A stretch of 64,000 bases of DNA from Mycobacterium dioxanotrophicus (GTDB lineage Bacteria; Actinomycetota; Actinomycetes; Mycobacteriales; Mycobacteriaceae), in the NCBI RefSeq assembly GCF_002157835.1, contig NZ_CP020809.1, positions 3,410,001-3,474,000 on the forward strand. Reading direction: 5' to 3'. Positions 34,410 through 42,688 of this stretch are shown here, piece after piece (the first letter of the stretch is position 1; each line of letters opens with the position of its first letter). The notes beneath the pieces were generated by a model. It worked only from the letters and a program-made list of their open reading frames with translations, had not been told where the DNA came from and searched no databases. A program made the translations under genes and the position numbers.

Positions 34410-35564
34410 GTGGACGAGGCACAGCTCCGGGATCTGATCCCCGGTGTGCTCGCGGCGCTCGTCCACCGCGGCGCCGACTTCATCACAGCCGAGGACGCCG
34501 TCCAAGAGGCGCTCGTCAAAGCCGTTGAGACATGGCCGAATACGCCGCCGGACGATCCCAAGGGCTGGCTGATCACCACGGCGTGGCACCGTTTCCTCGA
34601 TCTCGTCAGATCCGACACGGCACGACGCAACCGCGAGGACCGGCTGTCGGCCGAGCCGCCGCCTGGGCCCAGCAGCTCGACGGATGACACGCTGCAGTTG
34701 TATTTCCTGTGCGCGCACCCCAGTCTGACGCCGTCCTCGGCCGTCGCGCTCACACTGCGCGCGGTCGGTGGCCTGACCACCCGCCAGATCGCCCAGGCGT
34801 ATTTCGTACCCGAAGCGACGATGGCTCAGCGGATCAGCCGCGCGAAGCGGACCGTGGGTGCCGCGCGATTCGACCGTCCCGGCGATCTGCACACGGTGTT
34901 GCGGGTGCTGTACCTGGTCTTCAACGAGGGGTACACCGGCGACGTCGATCTCGCCGTCGAGGCCATTCGACTGACGCGGCAGCTGACAGCGGCGACGGAT
35001 GACCCCGAGGTCTCCGGCCTGCTCGCGCTGTTCCTGCTCCACCATGCACGACGCACGGCCAGGACCCGCCCGGACGGCAGCCTGGTGTCGCTGTCCGAGC
35101 AGGACCGCGGCCTGTGGGAGCGTGACCTCATCGCCGAGGGGGTCGCGGTGCTGCAGGCTGCGTTGGCGCGTGACCGACTGGGGGAGTACCAGGCGCAGGC
35201 GGCCATCGCGGCGCTGCATGCCGACGCGCAGACCGTCGAGGAGACCGACTGGGTGCAGATCGTCGAGTGGTACGACGAACTCGTCCGGCTCACCGACAGC
35301 CCGATCGTCCGGCTCAACCGCGCTGTCGCCGTCGGTGAGGCCGACGGACCACAGGCGGGTCTTGCGGCGCTGGCACAGCTCGATCCGACGTTGCCGAGGT
35401 ACCCCGCGGCAGCCGCGTACCTGCACGAAAGATCCGGTGATATCGCCACGGCCGCAAGGCTTTACACCGAGGCTGCGACCCACGCGCAGAATCTGGCCGA
35501 GCGCAACCACCTCACGCTGCAGGCGGCAGTCTTGCGCCAGCGGCTCTCGTCCGGTGCCTGCTGA
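34410..35564 (+). CDS. ECF42-type RNA polymerase sigma factor with C-terminal TPR-like domain
   Basis: A 384-aa sigma factor. Region 2 lies in about residues 5-75 (ITAEDAVQEALVKAVETWP, PKGWLITTAWHRFLDLVRSD) and region 4 in about 100-160 (LRAVGGLTTRQIAQAYFVPEATMAQRISRAKR). The C-terminal 200 residues (FNEGYTGDVDLAVEAIRLTR, LNRAVAVGEADGPQAGL) are the tetratricopeptide-like extension that defines ECF42, which replaces an anti-sigma factor as regulator. GTG at 34410. It follows the DGPF gene and is very likely co-transcribed with it. Confidence 0.94.
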   Translation: MDEAQLRDLIPGVLAALVHRGADFITAEDAVQEALVKAVETWPNTPPDDPKGWLITTAWHRFLDLVRSDTARRNREDRLSAEPPPGPSSSTDDTLQLYFLCAHPSLTPSSAVALTLRAVGGLTTRQIAQAYFVPEATMAQRISRAKRTVGAARFDRPGDLHTVLRVLYLVFNEGYTGDVDLAVEAIRLTRQLTAATDDPEVSGLLALFLLHHARRTARTRPDGSLVSLSEQDRGLWERDLIAEGVAVLQAALARDRLGEYQAQAAIAALHADAQTVEETDWVQIVEWYDELVRLTDSPIVRLNRAVAVGEADGPQAGLAALAQLDPTLPRYPAAAAYLHERSGDIATAARLYTEAATHAQNLAERNHLTLQAAVLRQRLSSGAC

Positions 35565-35745
35565 GGCTCCGATGAACGGCTGATCGAGTACGGAACGACG
35601 GCGAGCAGCGGGCCGGGCACATTCGCCGTGCGATAGGTGCGCCGCTCCGATGTGTGCGACGATGCCTTCTACGCTCGGCTCGTTCGTCATGAACTCCGGG
35701 GCCGCAACAGACTCCCACGGGGCAACAGAGAGGACCGCCGGATCG

Positions 35746-36357
35746 ATGACCCAGCGCCGTGCCACGCTCTCCACCAGCACTGTGAAGTTCGCGATCGCAG
35801 GCGTGGCCGCGGTCGGTGCCGTTCTTGCCCCCGCCGCCCCGGCGTTGGCCGATCCGCCCGCTCCAGCTCCCACACCGGCTCCGGCCGATCCGGCCGCCGC
35901 GGCTCCCGGCCAGGTTGTCGTGACGAACGACGGCCCGGCGGGTCCGCCTGCCGCGCCGCCGGTCGGCCCGCCTCAGGTCCCTGAGATCGCGAATCCGGTC
36001 TATGGCTCCGGCCAGTACGGTTCGGGCCCGATCGGGTCGTTGCGAGATCTGTGGCACCAGGCTCGCGACCCGTACGCGTTCCAGGATCCCGACGTGGCCG
36101 GCGGCGTCGCGCCCCCGCCCGGCGCGGGGCCCGCACCGAAACTGCCGCCGGGATACGTGTCGATCAATGCGCCGGGCTCTGAGACCCCGGTGACCGCGCC
36201 TGCCCCGGGCAGTGCGCCTGCCGGTCCGGCCCTGCCGCCCGGGTACTACCCGTTGAACGGCCCGCCGCCGCCCGGATACCAGTTCAACAACGCACCGGGT
36301 GGTCAACCACAGCCGCCCGCGCCCGGGGAGCCTGTGACCCCCGCTCCGGCATCCTGA
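35746..36357 (+). CDS. Secreted Pro/Gly/Ala-rich protein
   Basis: A 203-aa exported protein with a signal peptide (about residues 1-38) and a mature chain rich in Pro, Ala and Gly. Repeated LPPGY motifs (KLPPGYVSIN, ALPPGYYPLN, PPPGYQFNN) suggest a flexible surface protein. ATG at 35746 (MTQRRATLSTSTV) gives the best signal peptide; earlier starts at 35650 would bury it. No domain is recognised. Confidence 0.78.
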   Translation: MTQRRATLSTSTVKFAIAGVAAVGAVLAPAAPALADPPAPAPTPAPADPAAAAPGQVVVTNDGPAGPPAAPPVGPPQVPEIANPVYGSGQYGSGPIGSLRDLWHQARDPYAFQDPDVAGGVAPPPGAGPAPKLPPGYVSINAPGSETPVTAPAPGSAPAGPALPPGYYPLNGPPPPGYQFNNAPGGQPQPPAPGEPVTPAPAS

Positions 36358-36459
36358 CAAACACCTCATCGACGTTTTTTGCGCAGTGTCGGGCCGAGGG
36401 CCGTCGCGCCGCCGCTGCGGAGCCTGCTCGCCGGCCACGGGCGGCCGATGGCAAGTGTC

Positions 36460-36738
36460 CGGCGCTGTGTGTAACCCCTGGTTGAAGTTCACCGGCGTGA
36501 ATCCGTTGGCGTCGGTGTAGGTCGGCGGCAACCAGCCCGGCTCGTTCGGGAGCACCGTGTCAGGCCGAACCGGGGGCCGCCCAGGCTTCGGATCTATGCG
36601 CAATGCGTGCCATCCCGCACTAGAACTGGGGCCGGAAGCGGGGGGCATGCCGCTCATCGGGTTGTTGCCATTGCTCAAGTAGGGAGCGAGCGGATCGTCA
36701 TCGAACGGTTCGGGAACCGGGCTGCGGTTGAACCACAA
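36460..36738 (-). pseudogene. Protein-like fragment, probable gene remnant
   Basis: About 93 codons from TTG at 36738 read as a plausible protein segment: PVPEPFDDDPLAPYLSNG, PGRPPVRPDTVLPNEPGW and LPPTYTDANGFTPVNFNQ. After that the frame becomes an implausible Arg/Pro-rich shadow of the neighbouring gene, and upstream it meets a stop in AT-rich DNA. I do not recognise a family. Truncation at both ends suggests a remnant rather than a gene. Confidence 0.4.
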
Positions 36739-37080
36739 TAACCACAGCTACCTCACATATCACACCAGTAACACTATTCATTATTGCCACTATGGCAACT
36801 TTGAGACAATGCGTATCAAATCCACCATTTGTCACAGCTATTCGGTCAAATTGTGTGAGCGCGGATGGGTGCCGCCGCTGGTGTTGTCGATGTAGGTGAC
36901 TTTCTGACCTGCGACGATGGGGTGAATCAGCTCTCACCAGTCCCATTTGGCACATAACTATTAAATAAACTCAAAGAAGACAATTAGACTCTCTAGCACG
37001 CCTGATTAACTTCTGCCCCGTTGGTAAACTCCGTATCACGATGGAGGGTGGGAAAAGCGTCTCGCCCTTGCCTTTAACGG

Positions 37081-37098
37081 CGTGCGCCTTGGCGCACG
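37081..37098. promoter_or_regulatory. Inverted repeat in the rpf leader
   Basis: CGTGCGCCTTGGCGCACG, 8-bp arms around two bases, 20 nt before the rpf start. The loop is too short for a stable RNA hairpin without opening the closing pairs, so a DNA-binding site is as likely. Confidence 0.4.
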
Positions 37099-37117
37099 GC
37101 CCAATGAAGGGATCGAC

Positions 37118-37528
37118 ATGCTCGTGCGAAAGATCGTCACGGTGCTCGCGATCATCGGTGCGATGGCCGTGGCCCAAACCACCCTGCAAGTCCCGGCTGC
37201 CGACGCTGAACCCAACTGGGACGCGATGGCTCAATGCGAATCGGGCGGGAACTGGTCGGCTGACACCGGTAATGGCTTCTACGGAGGGTTGCAGTTCACC
37301 CCGGCCACATGGGCGGCCAACGGCGGGACGGGTTCGCCGGCTGCCGCCCCTCGCGCCGAGCAGATCCGGGTGGCGCGCAATGTGCTGCAGACGCAGGGAC
37401 TCGGTGCCTGGCCGGTCTGTGGTGGACCGGTCGGGATGGCCTCGGGGACGTGCCGCTCGATGATGGCCTGGATACCCATCGGGCGTCTGCCGCGGTTGTG
37501 CACGCTGCTGCTCAACCCGTTCGGCTGA
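37118..37528 (+). CDS. Resuscitation-promoting factor (Rpf), short form
   Basis: A 136-aa secreted muralytic enzyme. A signal peptide (residues 1-31, ending near PAADA) is followed directly by the Rpf lysozyme-like domain: [15 protein letters not shown] (catalytic Glu), [18 protein letters not shown] and [10 protein letters not shown]. It lacks the LysM, G5 or Pro-rich parts of RpfA/RpfB and is closest in layout to RpfC-E. The 34 residues after VCG are unusual ([16 protein letters not shown]) and may be a strain-specific tail. The start at 37118 has AAGGGA about 7 nt upstream. Confidence 0.92.
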   Translation: MLVRKIVTVLAIIGAMAVAQTTLQVPAADAEPNWDAMAQCESGGNWSADTGNGFYGGLQFTPATWAANGGTGSPAAAPRAEQIRVARNVLQTQGLGAWPVCGGPVGMASGTCRSMMAWIPIGRLPRLCTLLLNPFG

Positions 37529-37536
37529 GCCCGCAC

Positions 37537-38373
37537 CTACCCGGCGGGCTTGCGGGCCCGCAGGGTGTAGCTGAGCGGTGCCACGCCGGACCGCGTGGCG
37601 AGTGCCCATTCCCCGTTGGGGCGCAATGTCATCTGGCCCGGCAGTGCTTCCCAGGGCACGCTGTCGTGTTCGACGAACATCTCCAGCCGCAAGCCGGCAT
37701 CCAGTACGGCGGTGATGATGTCACCGACTGAGTGGTTCCACTCGTAGGTCTTGGTCGCATGCAGCGTGGTGCTGGTCGGCACGTAGGTCGACGCGTCGTC
37801 CCATTCCATGGGGGTCTCGTGCTCGAAGTACGGAAACCGCAGATGCAGGTCATCATCCAGGGATTCGTCCATCGACCACAGGATCGGGTGCCCCTCGCGG
37901 ATGTGGACGACCCCTTCCGGAGCGAGCAGCGAGGCCACTACATTCGCCCATTGGCCGACGTCGGGCAGCCAGCACAGCGCGCCCACGCCCGTGTAGACCA
38001 GATCGAAGCTTCCGGCAGGCAGGACGGACGTGGCATCGCGGACGTCTGCCTGGACGAAGTCGACGGTGTCGCCGGTCTCGGCCACGAGTCGTCGCGCCTC
38101 CTCGACCGAGCGCCCGGAGAAGTCCAGACCCGTCACCCTTGCGCCGAGCCGGGCGAGCGAGAGAGTGTCGGTGCCGATGTGGCACTGCAGATGTACCGCC
38201 CGGACGCCGTTGATGTCGCCGAGCCGGGGGAGATCGAACCGTACGACGTGGGACAGCGCTGACCGGTCTTCGATGAACTGCTGGACGCGGTATCCGGAAC
38301 CGTCACGGGCAGCGTGCAGCCCGGCACGATCGTCCCAATTGGCACGGTTCGCGTCGAAGAAGTCGGTCATCAT
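37537..38373 (-). CDS. Class I SAM-dependent methyltransferase
   Basis: A 278-aa methyltransferase. Motif I-like VRAVHLQCHIGTDTLSLARLGA, followed by VTGLDFSGRSVEEARRL (acidic loop) and VQADVRDA, forms the SAM pocket; FDLVYTGVGALCWLPD is motif IV. The substrate is unknown. The start is one of two adjacent ATG codons (38373 or 38370), immediately after the peptidase E stop, so the two genes are probably translated from one message. Confidence 0.9.
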   Translation of the reverse strand: MMTDFFDANRANWDDRAGLHAARDGSGYRVQQFIEDRSALSHVVRFDLPRLGDINGVRAVHLQCHIGTDTLSLARLGARVTGLDFSGRSVEEARRLVAETGDTVDFVQADVRDATSVLPAGSFDLVYTGVGALCWLPDVGQWANVVASLLAPEGVVHIREGHPILWSMDESLDDDLHLRFPYFEHETPMEWDDASTYVPTSTTLHATKTYEWNHSVGDIITAVLDAGLRLEMFVEHDSVPWEALPGQMTLRPNGEWALATRSGVAPLSYTLRARKPAG

Positions 38374-38375
38374 CC

Positions 38376-39101
38376 TCACAGCCGTCGGACATCGAGCGCG
38401 GTCTCGGTCACCGCGCGGTCGGATGCGTCAACGAAATATGCACCTGCCGAGGAGTTTTCGGCGACTGCTTCGGTGAGTTCGGTGCCGCGGTAGAGCAAGC
38501 CCGCACCGTCGTCGGTGGCGTACGCCGCCGGCAACACGTTGTCGCCGACGAGCTTGTGCAGCAAGGGGCGACGTTGATCCTCTGAGTCGTAATGCACGCC
38601 GTTGGCATACGGGACGAAGCCAAGGCCGTTGCCGAGAGGTTGTAGTTGCGGCCCGAACGAGTCTGTCGTGCCGCCGGTGTGCCAGCAGATCGAACCGGCC
38701 GATATGCCGGTCAGAACGACACCGGCCTGCCATGCGGTGTGTAGGGCGACGTCGACGCCGTGCAGTCGCCACATCGCGAGGAGCCCGGCGACGCTGCCAC
38801 CGAACACCCACACGACATCGTGGGCAAGGAGATGTTCGGTGATGTCCTCGACATTGGGCATGGGGAACAGCGACACGTGTGAGGGGGTGAAGCCGCGAGC
38901 CTGTGCTGCCTCGGTGAGGTAGTGCAGGACAGCCTTGTCATCACCCATTGCCGTCGCCAAGAGGCAGAGGCGCGGGGAGCGACCGGTCACGCCGGACAAT
39001 TCGACAGCGAAGTCGGTGAGGGCGGTGAAGGCGAACCGAGTTCGGCGGCCCGCTCCGATACCACCGCTCGTCGCCAGAATCGTCGGCACGTCTGCGGGCA
39101 T
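38376..39101 (-). CDS. Peptidase E-like (S51) protein
   Basis: A 241-aa S51-family protein with the glutaminase-like fold. The nucleophile is Ser134 in TGISAGSICWH; other marks are GGIGAGRR near the N-terminus, VWVFGGSVAGLLAMW and GFVPYANGVHYD with the conserved His. Peptidase E of enterobacteria cleaves N-terminal aspartyl dipeptides; cyanophycinases are the other branch. ATG at 39101 was chosen; the upstream open frame is a shadow. Upstream gene of a pair with the methyltransferase. Confidence 0.87.
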   Translation of the reverse strand: MPADVPTILATSGGIGAGRRTRFAFTALTDFAVELSGVTGRSPRLCLLATAMGDDKAVLHYLTEAAQARGFTPSHVSLFPMPNVEDITEHLLAHDVVWVFGGSVAGLLAMWRLHGVDVALHTAWQAGVVLTGISAGSICWHTGGTTDSFGPQLQPLGNGLGFVPYANGVHYDSEDQRRPLLHKLVGDNVLPAAYATDDGAGLLYRGTELTEAVAENSSAGAYFVDASDRAVTETALDVRRL

Positions 39102-39202
39102 AGCCCGACCGTAGGCGTTGTCTTCTCGTGTCGACAACCGCTTTTCCGTGCGCCTGATTTTTCGCTGAGAGTTTGGATTAGATAGCCCACCTCGACAAGT
39201 TA

Positions 39203-39214
39203 ACGATATATCGT
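39203..39214. promoter_or_regulatory. ATATATCG-type palindrome upstream of the PadR-like gene
   Basis: ACGATATATCGT is a perfect 12-bp palindrome 62 bp upstream of the PadR-like start and between two divergent genes. AT-rich GATATATC palindromes are the usual targets of actinobacterial PadR-like repressors. Confidence 0.6.
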
Positions 39215-39275
39215 GATATTGACGCGATGCAGCGTTGAATCGAACAGGTGAAGACCTCACGAGAGGGAGGCAGAC

Positions 39276-39887
39276 ATGTTTCACGGTGGATTCCCCGGTG
39301 GATTCGGCTTCGGGGGAGCGGGTTTCGGGCCCTTCGGTGGAAGTTTCGGTGGGCCCGGCTTCGGTGAGCCCGGTTTCGGTGGCGGCTTCGGCGGGCCGGG
39401 ATGGGGCGGCCCAGGTTTCGGCGGCCACGGGTTCGGCCGCGGCAAGTTCGCGGCGGCAGCGACGGCGGCTCTGCTGCTCGACGGTCCCGCCGACGCAGCG
39501 GAGATCACAAGGCGGGTTACCGAGGCGACCGACGGCGCTTTCACGCCGCCCGAAGGGGCCGCGGAGGTGGGCATCGGCTTGTTGGCGGGGCGGGGCGTGG
39601 TGACCGTCGACGACGGTGTCGCGACCCTGACTGAGTTCGGCGAGAACATCCTGGCCTGGCGAGGCATCAACAGCGATACCGCGCACGCGTTCCTGGCGCA
39701 GGCCTCGAAGTTCGCCGGTGTTCTCAAGCTGCGCAAGGAGTTGTTCGAGGTCGCCGGTCTGGCCCGAACGATCATGTGGACCGGGACGGACGAGCAGAGG
39801 GAGAAGCTTCAGGAGGCGAGGAACACGATCCTGGCCGCCGTCACCGACGCCAAGCGGTCGCTCTACGCGGCTCTCGCGCAGGGCTGA
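39276..39887 (+). CDS. PadR-like regulator with Gly/Phe-rich N-terminus
   Basis: A 203-aa protein. Residues 1-60 are low-complexity Gly/Phe/Pro (FGGPGFGEPGFGG type). Residues about 62-130 read as a winged-helix domain of PadR type (ATAALLLDGPADAAEITRRV, ELEAR-free wing GVVTVDDGVATLTEFGENIL), and the C-terminal 75 residues are helical, as in PadR dimerisation arms. PadR-like proteins with a Gly-rich N-terminal extension are common in actinobacteria. It probably represses itself through the palindrome at 39203. Confidence 0.78.
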   Translation: MFHGGFPGGFGFGGAGFGPFGGSFGGPGFGEPGFGGGFGGPGWGGPGFGGHGFGRGKFAAAATAALLLDGPADAAEITRRVTEATDGAFTPPEGAAEVGIGLLAGRGVVTVDDGVATLTEFGENILAWRGINSDTAHAFLAQASKFAGVLKLRKELFEVAGLARTIMWTGTDEQREKLQEARNTILAAVTDAKRSLYAALAQG

Positions 39888-39978
39888 ACTGACCCTGTTT
39901 CGGCGCGGTCGCCTTCTGCGTGGCCGAGCCGAATCCGGTTCTGTGGCTTAATGTTTGCGTCGCCGTGGAGGCGCTCGA

Positions 39979-40842
39979 TCAGGTCCACTGGTCCCATGGC
40001 ACGCTCCAGTCGCCGTTCTGCCACAGCTGCAACGGTTTTCCGCCGGTGTTCTTGACCTCGACGACATCGCCGGGCACCGAGAAGTTGTAGAACCAGGCGG
40101 CGTTGTCGTGGTTGAGGTTCAGGCAGCCGTGGCTGGTGTCGGTCTTTCCTTGTGCCCAGACCGTGGCTTCGAGCTCATGCAGGTACACGCCGTCCGAGCT
40201 GATCCGCACGGCGTAGTTGATCGACTCCTTGTACCCGAGGTGTGAGTTGATCGGCAGTCCGTAAGTGGACGAATCCATCACCACTGGGTTGCTCTTGTCC
40301 ATGACGGTGTAAACCCCGGGCTGGGTCCAGAAGCTCAGCGTCTTGTCGCCCACCTTCTCGGTGCCGCCGCGTCCCATGGAGGTCGGCATGGTGCGCACCA
40401 GGGTGCCGCCGTCGTAGACGCTGACCTGCTTGGTCGCATCGTCGGCGATGGACACGTGCGACGCCCCGATGGTGAACGTCAACGGCGCGTCCTGACCCAC
40501 GGTGACCACGGTGCCGGGTGCGTAGTACTGCGGCGGGCGCCAATGCGCGGTGTGGTCGTCCACCCAGTGCCACGCCCCGGCCACCGGCGGGTCCGTGGTC
40601 ACCGCGAGTTGCCGTTCGGCTGCGCCGCGGTCGTCGACGGGGCCGGCGAAGTGTGCGACCACGACCATCCCGACGCCGTAGGTCGCGCCTGCTTGCAGAG
40701 GCGCACCCGACGTCCCGGTCAGCGACGGCGGAGGCAGGCCGGGATCGTCGGCATGCGACACCCCCGCCGGTGCGCACAGCAGTGCAGTCAGCGCTGTCGC
40801 CACCGAACCGAGCAGCATCGACGTCCGCACTGCACTCACCAT
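39979..40842 (-). CDS. L,D-transpeptidase (Ldt)
   Basis: A 287-aa exported enzyme that forms 3-3 cross-links in peptidoglycan. A signal peptide (residues 1-31) is followed by an Ig-like domain (about 45-125; ERQLAVTTDPPVAGAWHW) and a YkuD catalytic domain. The catalytic Cys240 is in TDTSHGCLNLNHDNAAWFY, with the upstream His in DGVYLHELE; PTSMGRGG marks the start of the domain. The C-terminal WSVPWDQWT is shared by mycobacterial Ldts. Which of Ldt1-5 it matches cannot be settled by eye, although the length and layout suit the shorter paralogues. Confidence 0.93.
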   Translation of the reverse strand: MVSAVRTSMLLGSVATALTALLCAPAGVSHADDPGLPPPSLTGTSGAPLQAGATYGVGMVVVAHFAGPVDDRGAAERQLAVTTDPPVAGAWHWVDDHTAHWRPPQYYAPGTVVTVGQDAPLTFTIGASHVSIADDATKQVSVYDGGTLVRTMPTSMGRGGTEKVGDKTLSFWTQPGVYTVMDKSNPVVMDSSTYGLPINSHLGYKESINYAVRISSDGVYLHELEATVWAQGKTDTSHGCLNLNHDNAAWFYNFSVPGDVVEVKNTGGKPLQLWQNGDWSVPWDQWT

Positions 40843-40997
40843 TGGCCATACTCCGATTCACGAATGCGGATCCGGTTCGGACCCAGTCGTTAGGCATCCT
40901 AGCCATCGACGCTGTCAGCGAAGCTGTGACGCGGCGCGCACAGAAACCGCTTCGGCGCGGTGTCAGGACCTACGGCGTATGTGTGTGGGCGGGGCGC

Positions 40998-41318
40998 TTA
41001 TCGGCAGCCGTTGGCGCTGACCCACCGACCGTTGTAGCCGACGCAGCCGGTGATGGCCGGCGGCGGAGGGGGTGGCGGTGGTGGAACGTCCTCTGGCAAC
41101 GGCGCGTAGTACGTGGGCGGAGGGACATATGGCGCGATGGCGTCGGCGATGTTCGCGCAGCCGCTGACATTGATCCGGCGGCCCGCGCCGACGCACACGT
41201 CGGCCGCGGCGGTGCCCGCAGGCGTGATGAACACGAGCGCGCCCGGTACGGCAGCGGTCGCCAACGCGGCCGCGATCCAGGACCGGCGTGACCGGGACGG
41301 GGTCGATGTATTCAACAT
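40998..41318 (-). CDS. Small secreted Pro/Cys-rich protein
   Basis: A 106-aa exported protein: a signal peptide (about 1-39), two cysteine pairs (VCVGAGRRINVSGCANI and GCVGYNGRWVSANGC) around a run of prolines. Its ATG overlaps the stop of the haem-binding protein gene by one base (TGATG), so the two are co-translated. GTG at 41321 is one codon earlier. Function unknown; coupling suggests a periplasmic partner of the haem-binding protein. Confidence 0.78.
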   Translation of the reverse strand: MLNTSTPSRSRRSWIAAALATAAVPGALVFITPAGTAAADVCVGAGRRINVSGCANIADAIAPYVPPPTYYAPLPEDVPPPPPPPPPAITGCVGYNGRWVSANGCR

Positions 41319-41701
41319 CACTGTCCTAGCAGTGGCTGGTCGGGTTCGGACATGCCGCAGCGGTTGCGGAAGTCGACGAGCGGTTGGCGGATACCGAGAA
41401 GATCTGTATGCGCCTGCGGGTTGCCGTCGAAGTAGGTGCGCACCGCATCCGCCATCTGGTCGCGCGGCTGGCCGCGCAGGCTGGTGTAGAAGTCGTTGAC
41501 GTCCGGATGGGTGAACAGATAGGCCGATACCGATGCTGCGACACCGGCGGAGACACCGGCCAGGTCTGCCGCCGTGCAGTTGGGCGCGTCAACGGGCTCG
41601 GCTGCCGCGGTCGGCGACATGAACAGGCAGGCCATGAGCGCGGCGGCAGCGCCCGCCATGGGCAGTCCTGCTCGTCGTGCAATCGAAGAAGTCACTGGCA
41701 T
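41318..41701 (-). CDS. Haemophore haem-binding (MHB) domain protein
   Basis: A 127-aa exported protein with a signal peptide (residues 1-34) and an all-helical domain of the mycobacterial haemophore type (Rv0203-like, PF16525): NCTAADLAGVSAGVAASV, YLFTHPDVNDFYTSL and VDFRNRCGM with the two framing cysteines. Family members bind haem in the periplasm for uptake; many paralogues are uncharacterised. Followed by, and overlapping with, a small secreted protein gene. Confidence 0.87.
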   Translation of the reverse strand: MPVTSSIARRAGLPMAGAAAALMACLFMSPTAAAEPVDAPNCTAADLAGVSAGVAASVSAYLFTHPDVNDFYTSLRGQPRDQMADAVRTYFDGNPQAHTDLLGIRQPLVDFRNRCGMSEPDQPLLGQ

Positions 41702-41860
41702 GGCAGGGCGATCCTTCCCGGTTGTGGCACCGACATCGAGCTGCGGCGCAGCGCAGCAGGATTATAGCGGGTCCCATACCGCGCGGGTTGCCGAATTCCC
41801 CTGGTATTCCGGCGTCTTCGTAGTCCTCGTCCGTCTTCGTGGGCGAGCAGTTGCGCCGTC

Positions 41861-42679
41861 CTAAGCGCACACCACGGCTCGGACGATGTCGTTGACCACA
41901 TCGTCTTGCTCGATCCAACACAGGTGGCCCGCGTCGTGGAGCGTGACGACTTTTGCGTGTGGCAATCGCCGTGCCAGGTGGGCCGCGTTCTCGTAGGGCA
42001 CCACCCGGTCGGCTGTTCCGTGCACGATCACGGTCGGTTGTGTCACTTCCCCGCGGGGTAGGCCACGGCGCAGAAAGGTGGCCGCAGCGGTGTACTGCAA
42101 CCGCCAGCACGCCGTCGGCGTCGGCGAACGCAACCGCAGTGCCAGTAACTTCTCGAACTCTTCGGGATGGTCTTGTGCCCATCCTGGAGCGAAGGACAGC
42201 GGCATGGTCGCTCGGGCGAACCCCGCAGAGCCGAGGGGAACCGCTGCGGCCCAGGCCCTTTGGGTCTCCATCGGAACGGGCCGCGATCCGGGCCCTCCAC
42301 TTGTCGTGGCGATCAGCACCAGCGACTTCACTGCGTCGGGATGACGTAACGCCAGGCTCTGTGCGATGTAACCGCCCATCGAGGCGCCGACGACGTGGGC
42401 CGGCCCGTTTCCGCGTTGACGAAGCACTTCGTAAGCGTCGTCTGCCATTTGGGCGATCGAGTAGGGTGCGGTCGGCTTGCCCGACAGTCCGGTGCCCCGG
42501 TTGTCCATGAGAAGCACACGGGCGACGTCGGAGACGGGTTTGATCTGGCGGTGCCAGCACCACGACGCGTACCCGAGAGCGGGAATGAACAGCACGTCTT
42601 CGCCGCTGCCGCTCTCGGACACGTGCAGCCGGGTGTCGTCGGAGGCGATCACGCAGTCAGTGCTGTAATCGGTGGTCAC
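41861..42679 (-). CDS. Alpha/beta hydrolase
   Basis: A 272-aa alpha/beta hydrolase. The nucleophile elbow is HVVGASMGGYIAQSL, the oxyanion region is LFIPALGYASW, VIVHGTADRVVPYE carries the acidic residue and LHDAGHLCWIEQ the His. It is the last gene of the same-strand run from 53667 and follows the CoA transferase by 9 nt. Given the polyester genes upstream it could be a depolymerase or lactonase, but the family is too broad to say. Confidence 0.88.
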   Translation of the reverse strand: MTTDYSTDCVIASDDTRLHVSESGSGEDVLFIPALGYASWCWHRQIKPVSDVARVLLMDNRGTGLSGKPTAPYSIAQMADDAYEVLRQRGNGPAHVVGASMGGYIAQSLALRHPDAVKSLVLIATTSGGPGSRPVPMETQRAWAAAVPLGSAGFARATMPLSFAPGWAQDHPEEFEKLLALRLRSPTPTACWRLQYTAAATFLRRGLPRGEVTQPTVIVHGTADRVVPYENAAHLARRLPHAKVVTLHDAGHLCWIEQDDVVNDIVRAVVCA

Positions 42680-42688
42680 GGCACCCCA

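Larger units (their letters stand above)
36358..37117. other. Gene-poor 760-bp stretch, AT-rich in its right half
   Basis: No convincing intact gene. From about 36735 to 37010 the base composition is much richer in A and T than anywhere else in the window. On the minus strand, 36460-36738 reads as a protein-like fragment. Near 36839-36935 a second short stretch reads as HPIVAGQKVTYIDNTSGG followed by a stop. Both look like remnants of a gene or genes disrupted here. The promoter and leader of the rpf gene must lie in the right-hand part. Confidence 0.6.

Noticed and set aside
35512-36459. Continuation of the 408-aa minus frame below the remnant
   Set aside because: From about 36460 leftwards it is the antisense of the Pro-rich secreted protein, rich in Arg and lacking protein-like pattern.
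36990-37117. A c-di-AMP (ydaO-type) riboswitch upstream of rpf
   Set aside because: Such a riboswitch precedes rpfA in some actinobacteria, but I could not identify its conserved core here; only one inverted repeat is clear.
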